NCBI GenBank assembly: GCA_947169115.1
Contig: CAMVOK010000011.1
Coordinates: 1-64,000, forward strand
Source of the DNA: an uncultured Prevotellaceae bacterium
GTDB taxonomy: Bacteria > Bacteroidota > Bacteroidia > Bacteroidales > Bacteroidaceae
Length of the DNA: 64,000 nucleotides
Direction: 5' to 3'
This document shows, in pieces, positions 53,501 through 61,400 of this stretch. The notes beneath the pieces were generated by a model. That model was not told the DNA's origin. It made no database searches and saw only the letters and a list, made by a program, of their open reading frames with translations. A program made the translations under genes and the position numbers. Position 1 is the first letter of the stretch, and the number at the start of each line of letters is the position of its first letter.

Positions 53501-54981
53501 GCACTGCCGTCCGCTCGTACAACCGCACTACGGGCGATGCCTCCGGTGACGGTATCGGCAGTTGGGGCACAGCCTCCAACTGGGGCAGTGAGATGAATGC
53601 CAACGGCTGTAATGCCGATATCCTCTACTATAGCCGTTCTGTCAACGGTGAACGCGATGTCCTTCTTCACACGCTAACCAAGTCCTATAGTACCTATCGT
53701 AAGGACCTGCGTCTCTATATGAGCCTTGACCAGGGAGAGACCTGGAAGGAAATATTCCAGTTACAGCCGGGATATGCAGCCTACAGCTCGATGCAGAAAC
53801 TGGCGAACGGCGACCTGGCCGTCATCTATGAGGACGGCAGCATAGGCAATCAGGATAAGCAAGACTGCTATGCCATAAACTACGTAGTCATCAGCAAAGA
53901 ACTGCTGGAAGAGAAGATCGACGAACAGTATGATGCCTCCCAATGTCCCACGGTAACGATTACTGACCAAGGCGTTACAAATGGTTCGGCCCCTTATGGA
54001 ACGTGGTCGCCCGCCAGCGGTTGGGCCAACACCTTCACGAGCAATGCTACATCGGGTTTGGCAGGTGTGGTGGTAAGTGCCGATTACAATGCCTTCAATC
54101 GCGAGTCCGACTATGGTCAGCGCGTGTTCTGCCTGAAACCCAGTGCTGCGGGCGCCACCGACATCATTACCCTGACGGCTCCCGACGGCTACGTCATCGA
54201 CGGGTACAGCGTGGGAGGCCGATACTACACCGGTTCGGAGACCTACACCCTGACGGCCGAGGACGGCACTTCGGTGGCAGTGAACCTTGGGGCCAGCGGA
54301 ACTCCCGGCTACCTGACCACCGGCGGACTGAACGCGAAGAGCACAACCATTACTTTCTCGAACAGCAACAGTTCCAACAGCCGGTATGCTTGTCTCACTC
54401 ATTTTACGGTTACGCTGCGTGCTGCTACCGACATAGCCTTGACGGCCTGTGGCGGTCGCTCCTATGCCACGCTCTTCCTGAGCGACGGTGTGACGATGAC
54501 CGAGGATGTGATAGCCTACAAGATAAGCCTTAACGGCGAATGGGCCGTACCTGTGGAGCTGGGGCAGGAGATACCGGCCTCAACACCGGTCATGCTCTGT
54601 TCCGAGACGGCAAAAACCTCGGCTAAGGCCATTTATAACGGTTCGGCTACGGCAGATGTCGGTGGGAACCTTCTTGCCGGTAATTCCGTGAAACAGCATG
54701 TAGACGGTTATGTTCTAAACATTGTGGAAGGTGTGCCAGGCTTCTACAAGCTCAGTGCTTCTGGTAAGCTGAATGCCAATCGTGCCTACCTGCCAACAAG
54801 CGTTGTTACAGGAAATGTCAAGGGATTTGCCTTCAACTGGGATATTGAAGATGGAATGGAAACGACGGTTCCCGGAGTACAGTCGTTGGATAAGGCGGTT
54901 TACGACCTCAGTGGGCGTCGCATTGAAAAGCCCACCAGGGGAGTGTATATTGTGAATGGTAAAAAAGTTGTGGTAAAATAA
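47506..54981 (+). CDS. Giant secreted GH20 hexosaminidase-GH33 sialidase with lectin-like modules and sorting-type tail
   Basis: A 2,491-residue protein with an N-terminal signal (MNKTSIRSFYVMTLMLFFIG...). GH20 domain about 30-460: FKLRGYMHDVGRSFI, VFHWHLTDNQGFRFE and HMGADEAG with the catalytic D290-E291. A beta domain and helical linker follow (480-760), then lectin-like units near 790-900, 925-1080, 1085-1230, 1240-1400 and 1400-1540. A sialidase N-terminal-like domain precedes the GH33 propeller, which starts at YYRIPTIL (Arg about 1788) and has Asp boxes STDGGLTW, STDNGASW, SDDKGATW and SLDQGETW. It ends YDLSGRRIEKPTRGVYIVNG then KKVVVK. It likely removes terminal sialic acid and then GalNAc/GlcNAc from host glycans. 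An IS982 element ends 12 bp before the ATG. The sialidase DNA is duplicated in the next giant gene. Confidence 0.88.
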   Translation: MNKTSIRSFYVMTLMLFFIGMGIAKASTATSLLMPKPHELTENGASFDLNRTVSLDDPTGSSLLASLFTTGSGTASVTVNIVSAATLGTFDYTLAGFDNEGYKLNVTTNDITITAASKTGVIRAAQTLMQLKAATDGAYIPGVEITDYPAFKLRGYMHDVGRSFISFAELKKEIDLLSRFKVNVFHWHLTDNQGFRFESQQYPQLNQASNMTRFAGSYYTQAQCTELEAYAAERGVIVIPEIDMPGHSTAFTNAMGFTMSSDDGKAALKVLLGELASAFPLAPYIHMGADEAGTTAAFVNEMSQYIKETLGRKCIVWNPISGVTINTTNLPYIDMTEMWSTSGTKITGLPNIDCRYNYINHFDVFADLVGIYKSNVYYASQGSAEVAGAITAIWNDRKTATETDIISQNGLYANALATAERGWMGGGNQYIEVGGTTLPNSGTEFEEFVDWERRFLHYKDTWLAGEPIPYVKQTNVKWRITQPFPNGGTASAVFPPEQSTDEVLPDEFTYNNATYTTSMATGAGIYLRHVWGTTVPAFFSSPTLNTTAYAWTYVYSPTAQTAGALIEFQNYSRSENDKAPDAGNWDRKGSRIWVNGTEVTPPTWTNSGVSINSEVDLGNENFPARAPISISLQQGWNKVFLKLPYVNASNIRLNKWMFTFVLTDAAGRNALDNIVYSPIQSLDENVEGVVALIGEVKSYVNEMCGTAIGYYPVSLASTLMAKVSEIEATLQSVLTAQQRTAQETELQTAFDTFKSSLSSQQINQPLVSTSTTTHYYTLCTPLRGTRYVTATGTSSELGGTSALSDLSYWKFVERTDGTFDIVNGLNGSYIAPNSTNNSALMTQTSQPSAGWTVGKAATAGYVSITSGTCQFNQTNKSSSVLSGGYRVFNWGDGTNTTDTGCQYLIEEVDVNLDEEEESDGTKVLNVGSQVTSESDITSGKVYILKTGADRYITDNGTNYDVPNSANSATEASAYYLISNGDGTWKIKNYYTGKYWGVPVYNTALTSVAEASAGAWSLNFSSGVAYPSCPDANTTVRGIDRSSGKVWGWSTGTNNNHKVYIYEVPLSSTAAFEAFGDKEFAVASEPVATVSKGTWYVMSQRSRTTYLFEDVSTHTLKHTQTKPSGLATANANYLVRLVTGSDGNYYIQNGLGNYMGQITASTNVPTTALKEQQHVVAKIGATSGHYYVQCASNNVLLDANDFSQGDPSTVVGWGTTVPTATGGNNDWAFYPVTFAEPWTPTASEVYTINNPLTNRGAMMYNGSSDYVWSSGKSGTFDASDNNCLWVIYPTATDGQYYLYNVGAAKFAIPSGTASEASWVFSSDAVAVTLILQNDGTYKIKTAVTDTYAAVSNSKAGPIINYNDEGGNFVITQVENADQSVAVSAALGKLVDNVTPLSAVPAAGTDGWYVIRIKTHGTYADKYVYPANPEITYNSTAYALTFDHGCNIRPAIDDVTYYTRIFREEGTVYWQMPNGKYLYGNNSKFPVPTFTQSSFSMDYTADKGFRMWGSSRYAVPYLLGSQYFIGETSNSGNAYYDIYPVNLDEAGLVAWQVVVANAGNGTQLTCTRSDVCGQTSVYNGGWFFLPSGVTPATTDFEMEGMVGTPAVDTDAKTVTVTYNPAVCLLPDDVTIIQGNQTTGKGNTMQPLLRIKATPFAACTPTQFSITLTGADQLDKVAVYTTAIDEIMAEGANPQKIGEMAASEGTLSIDVNAAEQGANASLYYWVVADVKSTATEWAAVDASIQGIAYSNASGSDVCDLTAKGDPDGEMRIYKQQTALWTPSHANTTYYRIPTILNTGTNGIVALTDYRHGHPYDLGKNANNGSGAHVIDVVARRSTDGGLTWEPEVTVAAGDGVNAATYGFGDPAIVADADGTLHCLMAAGSASYASGMLHMGYSKSTDNGASWSAVTDIYSSIDKGGLEIASAFTTGGKGVTFPNGRMAFAFLGKVGGTTNIYPLYSDDKGATWHVQPTVAYGGGDESKFEIMNDNSLLLSVRKGSYNGTAVRSYNRTTGDASGDGIGSWGTASNWGSEMNANGCNADILYYSRSVNGERDVLLHTLTKSYSTYRKDLRLYMSLDQGETWKEIFQLQPGYAAYSSMQKLANGDLAVIYEDGSIGNQDKQDCYAINYVVISKELLEEKIDEQYDASQCPTVTITDQGVTNGSAPYGTWSPASGWANTFTSNATSGLAGVVVSADYNAFNRESDYGQRVFCLKPSAAGATDIITLTAPDGYVIDGYSVGGRYYTGSETYTLTAEDGTSVAVNLGASGTPGYLTTGGLNAKSTTITFSNSNSSNSRYACLTHFTVTLRAATDIALTACGGRSYATLFLSDGVTMTEDVIAYKISLNGEWAVPVELGQEIPASTPVMLCSETAKTSAKAIYNGSATADVGGNLLAGNSVKQHVDGYVLNIVEGVPGFYKLSASGKLNANRAYLPTSVVTGNVKGFAFNWDIEDGMETTVPGVQSLDKAVYDLSGRRIEKPTRGVYIVNGKKVVVK

Positions 54982-54998
54982 GAACAGCAGGTTACGTT

Positions 54999-55169
54999 AT
55001 GAAAAAGAAAGTATATGTTCCTTTCCGGGTGGAGGTACTGGAAATGGATGTTAAGAATGCATTTATGGTGACCTCCATGCATGTAAGCGATGAGGAAGTG
55101 GAAGGTGGACTTGTGAAGGGTGAATCCTGGTTTGAAGACGAGGATGATGGACATACTATTATAGAATAA
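54999..55169 (+). CDS. Small peptide of the 'MKKxxYxP' kind behind the GH20-GH33 gene
   Basis: A 56-residue product starting 17 bp after the giant gene's stop: MKKKVYVPFRVEVLEMDVKN, AFMVTSMHVSDEEVEGGLVK, then an acidic end GESWFEDEDDGHTIIE. It is probably co-transcribed with the giant and is followed by a perfect terminator. It shares with the 61-residue product at 43208 the basic start, the Y-x-P followed by a V/I-E-V/I pattern, a GESW/EESW element and an acidic C-terminus, as well as gene position. No known family is recognised. Confidence 0.62.
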   Translation: MKKKVYVPFRVEVLEMDVKNAFMVTSMHVSDEEVEGGLVKGESWFEDEDDGHTIIE

Positions 55170-55190
55170 AAGGTAAAATCACATGAACGT

Positions 55191-55241
55191 GTGTTGCGCC
55201 AGAAAAAGTTGACTCTGTGTCAACTTTTTCTGGCGCAACAC
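55191..55241 (+). terminator. Perfect 23-bp hairpin after the small peptide gene
   Basis: Arms 55191-55213 and 55219-55241 (GTGTTGCGCCAGAAAAAGTT GAC) with loop TCTGT; the right arm carries CTTTTTC and is followed by TGTTTTGGG. It isolates the GH20-GH33/peptide unit from the second giant. The 55242-55325 stretch shows nothing further. Confidence 0.82.
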
Positions 55242-55325
55242 TGTTTTGGGTGGGTTCGGATGCTGATTTTCAAGGGATAGGCTAAATACTCGGCACAATA
55301 TGTGTGACGAACGAAAAAAAATGCC

Positions 55326-55333
55326 TATATTTG
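55326..55333 (+). promoter_or_regulatory. -7 box of the protease-sialidase gene
   Basis: TATATTTG, 79 bp before the ATG at 55413, with an AT-rich leader. The -33 position shows only TGTG (55301-55304). Confidence 0.5.
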
Positions 55334-55412
55334 TCCCGAATTATACATTTATAATTTTATAATTATAAAAGAGAAATAAAAAAGAGAAAATTCAAACACA
55401 AATAATCTCAAA

Positions 55413-58400
55413 ATGAAAATGACAATTCTTTTACTCCTATCCGTGTTGTCATTTGTGATGCCACAGGCAATGATGGCACAGGTCGCGTTGGTAGATGGGC
55501 ACTATGTTGACCCGAAACAGGGTCTTGAGGCCAACCCAACAAGTAATCCTGACTGGAGCCTGATGCAAGGCGTAACCGTCAAGAAAGTCGTGAAGGGCAA
55601 GCGCAATGCTCCACTCGCAAATGCGACGAGTTATGGTCTGCCCGACCATGTGAACAACGGTGCAAACAAGTATTTCCGCAAGCCTGTTGCGAATCAGGCT
55701 GGTAACTCCTGCGGTATCACCTCGCGCCACTCCCACATGATGGCCTACGAATTGAATGCCTATCGCGACAAGGACGGCTCGCTGGCTGAGAACATGTTGC
55801 CTGCACACTTTGCTTTCGTTCCGGCTTACAATGAAGATCCCAACAAGGAGGATTACGCCAAGTATGTCGGTATTCCAGACGGTGCAACCTTCGGCGGTAC
55901 GAACTACTCTAGCATCTATGGCGGCCCCTATAGCGAAGGCGGCAATAACTACGGTCGTATGCAGGGTTACGAGAACTGGCACAAGGCCATGTTTAACCGC
56001 ATCACCGACAACCCCAACTTCCCCAAAGGTGGCATGACTGAAGAGGGTGCACTGGCCTGGAAACGCTGGCTCTACAACCACAACGGCGACGAGAGTTTCC
56101 ACGCAGGCGGTATCATCGGCATCGGTCTTGCCAGTTCAGGACTTGAATATCAAGCCATTGCTTCCACTACAGTCAATGATGCTGCAGGCGTGACAGGTTT
56201 AAACTACCTGACACATTGGGGCACGGGGGTTGACCATGCCATGGTTATCGTGGGTTATGATGACCGTATCGAGTTCGACCTTGACGGTGATGGCACGTAT
56301 GGTTCCTCGTCTAACCACTTTGGTCAGAATGAGACCGGTGCATGGATTGCCTGTAACTCATGGGGTAACTGGTGCAATGGCGGCTTTATCTATGTCCCCT
56401 ACGCATTAGGAAGTCCTACCTCCACGACTGTTACCAGTGGCAGTTATAGCGGCTATAAAGCTGGTGACACCAACGGTTGGACAGGTGAAGTGTATAAAAT
56501 CCGCAAGAACTATGTTCCCATTCGCACACTCAAAGCGGCTGTTGCCTACAGCAAACGTTCGGAGATACAGATATGTGTCGGTATTTCGACGAACCTCAAT
56601 GCCACATCGCCCGACAAAACTCTGGTGCTGAAGAACCACAACTACCACGGTGACTACAATAATGGTGACGGCCCCAATAGTACTAATGTTGACGCAGATG
56701 TGCCTATGCTCGGGCAATGGACTGATGGCAAACTGCACACTGAAGCGATGGAGTTCGGCTACGACCTGACTGACTTCACCGCCGAGTTTGACCAACACAA
56801 ACCGCTGAAGTACTTCCTGATCATCAACACCAAGAGTGGTGCTTCCGGCAGTGGACAGATAGAGTATGCCAGCATTATGGATTACGAGCTTAACGCGAAT
56901 GGTGTTGAGACTCCCTTTGCCAGCAAAAATGTCAATATCACAAATAATGGTGGAACAACGACTATCAGCACCATTGTATATGGCGAAGAAGTCAGCGGCC
57001 CTGATAACCTGGCTTTGAGTAGCACAACACTCAGTTGGGATGCCCCACAGGGTTCGAGCTACACACCTATTGGTTACAACATCTACCAAGATGGCTCGCG
57101 CATCGGCACTACCACCTCTCGCAGCTACGACATCGGTTCTGCTACAGGTGTTTTCTATGTCACCGCCAGCCTTTATGACCTCAATGGTGCAATCTCTGAG
57201 AGCCCTGCTTCCAACCTTGTACTAAGGGATATGTCGAGCTCCAAGTTCATCACTTACATCGGCGACCCCATCACCGCTGTTTCCCAGCTGACGAGTGGGA
57301 TGTATGTCGTTCTAAAATGTTACGGACGCAATAAGTACGTCTATGACAATGGTACATCCAATATTTATCCTATCACTTCCGAGGCACCGGAAATACTTGA
57401 TTCCGATGATTATAAATACGTGTTCAAGGTAAGTAAATCTGGAAACAACTATACCTTCCAATCTGTTAACGGCTACCTTCCAGCCCTTAGTTCCAGTATG
57501 AAACCCAGCAATTCGGCAGGTAGCTATACGGTGGCACTGGTTAGCGGAAGTAGCGATCTCTTCTCTTTGAAAAATGGTAGCTATTATCTTAATGGCGGCG
57601 AGGGTAATATCACACAATACACTTTGGATAACAACAGTAAGTTCTATATCTATCCCGTTCATGTTTCAATACCTGGAACCAATACGCTCAATGTGACTAT
57701 AGCTGACCCTGGCACGGTATATGCCGGCGTACCTGTGCAACTCAGTTTGGAGGGTGCAGTGGATATCGCTTCTGCTACATGGACTGTAGCGGGCACGAAC
57801 TATACTGGTGTTTCACCAGTCGTGACATTCAGCGGCACGGGCTCGAAGACTGTCAGCTGTACGGCGACTGACTCCAAGGGCAACTCCAAATCGACCTCGA
57901 GGAGTATTACCGTATCTGCCGCTCCAACGGCAACGGCAAACTTCTCACTGAGCAGCGAAAGCACGACGGGTAGCGACCGCATCAGTTTCATCAGTCAAAA
58001 CACACTTCCTGGCTGTACCTACAGTTGGTCAATGCCTGGTGCAGAAGAAACGACAGCCACTACGCGCAACGCTTCGGCCACCTATTTAACGACTGGACAG
58101 AAGACTGTTACGCTTACCGTAACCGATGGCAACAGCAACTCTTATACCCATAGCGAGACCTTTATGGTCAACGTATCGGTACCAAAGTCGAGTTATACCA
58201 TCTCACCTGCCGTTGTAGTCAAGAACAATCCTGTCACGCTGACCGACAACACTTTGTATGATCCCACAGCATGGAGTTGGCGTTTCTCCAGCGACAATAA
58301 TAGCATTACATACAACGGACAAAACGGCACCATCACACCAACGAAAGCAGGTGTCTATAAACTCACGTTTGGTACGAGCAATGCTGTTGGTACAGACTTC

Positions 58401-61400
58401 GTAGACGCAGAACGCGCACTCATTGTCTGCAATAGCGCATCTGGCCAAGGTCTGACCTTTGCAGGCGGTGATCAGAACGTGACGGCTTCGCTGTCTTCTG
58501 CTTTGACCACGACTTGGACCATCGACTTTTGGTTCAATCCCAAGAGTCTTGGTAGCACTACGCAAGGCATTACAGGTAGCAAGAATAGCAACAGCTTCAC
58601 CATCACCTCCGAGGCGAATGGAGTAGCTACGCTTTCTGTGGCTTCACAGAGCGTGTCCACCGACGAAGCTTTCTACATCTCCAATGAATGGCACCACTAT
58701 GCTATCACTTTCGGTAGCGGCACAGTGAATTTCTATCGTGATGGTAACCTCATTAGTTCGAAATCCATCTCTACGAGCAGCTTCAGCAACTACTTCCAGA
58801 ACTTGAAACTTGGCGGTAGTTCCGCTCCTATGAATGGTAGTATTGACGAGTTCCGCGTATGGAGCACCACCCTGTCGCAGGCGAATATCCGTTCCTATTG
58901 TGTGGCTCCCATCAGTGCATCAACAAGTGGTCTGAAACTCTACTGGCAGATGAACCAGAGCACGGGCAACGTAACCGATGCAACGAGCAACAATCGTACA
59001 GGAACGCGCAACAATTTCGGTCCCGACGGTGATGCTTGGACAGACTCTGAAGGTGTGTTTGCCATTGACTTCTCTGAAGCAACTACGCCTACGATATCAG
59101 CCACTCAACTCAATCACTACTATGACAACATCTATAGTGTGAGCGATGAACAGGATGGCAACCTTCAACGAGCATCCCTCGGAATGGCTTTCGACGGCAA
59201 CACCTCCACTTATTACCAAAGCAAGTGGGAGATAGGAAACTACTTATCCGAAACCAGCTATCCACACTCCTTCATCTTGAAGCGTGGTGCTCTTCACGAA
59301 GTAAGCGCTATTAGTATTATTTCGAATACAACGCCAACAAATTGGAGTCATTCCGTTCCTTCCGAGAAATACGGTCGGGCAAAATACATCACGATTGAGG
59401 AGAGCGACGATGCCCTAAATTGGGAATACGTTGACAAGAATGTACGTATGTACGATTTGGCTACAAACAATGTTGTCCTGCCTTGGCCTATCACTAAGGA
59501 GTATGTACGTTTCTCCTTTGCTGAGCCTCTATACACTGACAATGAATATGTAGCTCTTCTCATCAACGAGATGAATTTCTACGGCACGGCAGTAGAACCT
59601 ACTAAGACCAAAGTGCCACTCACATACGTGGCTTGCTCGGACGAGAGTACATACTCAGGTGACGAAAAGCCAGGCAGTAACGCTCTTGACGGCAATGCCA
59701 GCACATTCTGGCATTCCAGTTGGTATGGCACAGCGGTGACATATCCGCATTCCATTACAATTCAGAATGCTAATCTTTCCGACATAGACATGTTCTACTT
59801 CTATCAGCAACATAGCTATTCTGGAAATCAGAACGGTAGTTACCGTGCAGGCGTGCTGAACGTGGAAACGAGTAGCGACAACAGCAGTTGGACGACAGCC
59901 TTCGAGGGACTTCGCATCCCATACGGAAATACAGGTTATGTGAAACTGCCAGAGTCCATCAACGCCCGCTATATCAAGTTGACTTTCACACGCAACCAAT
60001 CGAGCACTGGCAATGGAACTTACCTCGCCATGAATGAGATCGAAGCCTATGGCATGGATACTCAACTGTTGACTAACACCGTCACATGGAACTTGGTTGA
60101 TGGAAGCGACAACGTATTATATACAGTTTATAAGTCTTATTCCAAAGGCACGGAGGTAACGGAATATCCCACGGAACTGACCGACTGGGTTGCTCAATAT
60201 GCAGACCGTTTCGTGGCACTGCCTTCGCTCACACCGTTCACCGTAACACAAGATGTTGTAAAAGAAATATCGTATGAATGGACGGGCCCGTTCGATATTT
60301 CTACAGTAGGTGATGAGCACTACTATAAACTGAAGATACGCAACGCCCTATACATCACTTCCGACTTGATGACAGGCGGACAGCTTGACTGCACCACGAC
60401 CGACGGTACAGATGACAAATACCGATGGATGTTCTTCGGTGACCCGTTCAATGGCTTCATCATCCGCAACTACGCTAAGAGTGACAAAGCCCTTGCTGCA
60501 GCAAATGGTTCGGCGACAAACGGTTCATCCTTCCCGACATTCGAGGATGAAGGTACGCGCTGGATTATCACCAGTTGCACGCAAACTGGCTACACGAACC
60601 CGTTTAGTATCGCCCCTGCAGGCACAACAGGTGTCTATTGGAACCAGTATGGCGGTGTAAGCAACAATCAGGGTGTAAAATATTGGACGGCTAACGGTTC
60701 GAATGATGGTGGCGCAGCCATCCAAGCCATTGAGTTGACTCCTGTTGTCTATATCACATGGAACGTGCTGGACGGCAGTGGTAACACAGTATTCACGACT
60801 GAGTCGGAATATGCTCTTAATTCTACCGTCAGCGCATACCCGACCGCCATGACAGATTTGGAGAGCCGCTTTATCAGTTATCCGGCACTCTCCAGCTTCA
60901 CTGCCACCCAAAACAGGAGCGTGGATGTAACCTACTCATGGACGGGCCCGTTCCAGCTAACTACTGACATCGACAATCCGCATTTGTACTTCTTCAAGTC
61001 GGCACGCTATGGTTATTACACTTATGCTCCCGACAGTTCTACGGGAAATGCAAAGCAATCTTCTCGGACAAAGAACTGGGTTACGCCGCGTGGACGATGG
61101 TTCTTTACGGGCGATCCGTTCACTGGTATAGAAGTCCGTCCTTACGCCTATCCCGAAACAGGTATGGCGAATAGTACGCTTTCTACCACTCCGACGAAGT
61201 ACATCCCCGCATCTACACCTGATATCACGACGGACTATTGGAGCAACGCACTGCCCAGCGCATCTTTTGCTTTACTCCTTCCCAATAATACGAGTCAATG
61301 TCTCTCCGAATCGTTTGTCGTATATTCTTCCTCCAACATCAACAACGACAAGGGTCTTAGTATGGTGGTGGAAGAGGCAGACGACATCTCCATGCTTGTT

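Noticed and set aside
47506..54981. Assembly artefact creating the second sialidase copy
   Set aside because: Kept only as a caution: the flanks of the identical tract differ and both frames stay open, so a true second copy is more likely, but long reads should confirm.
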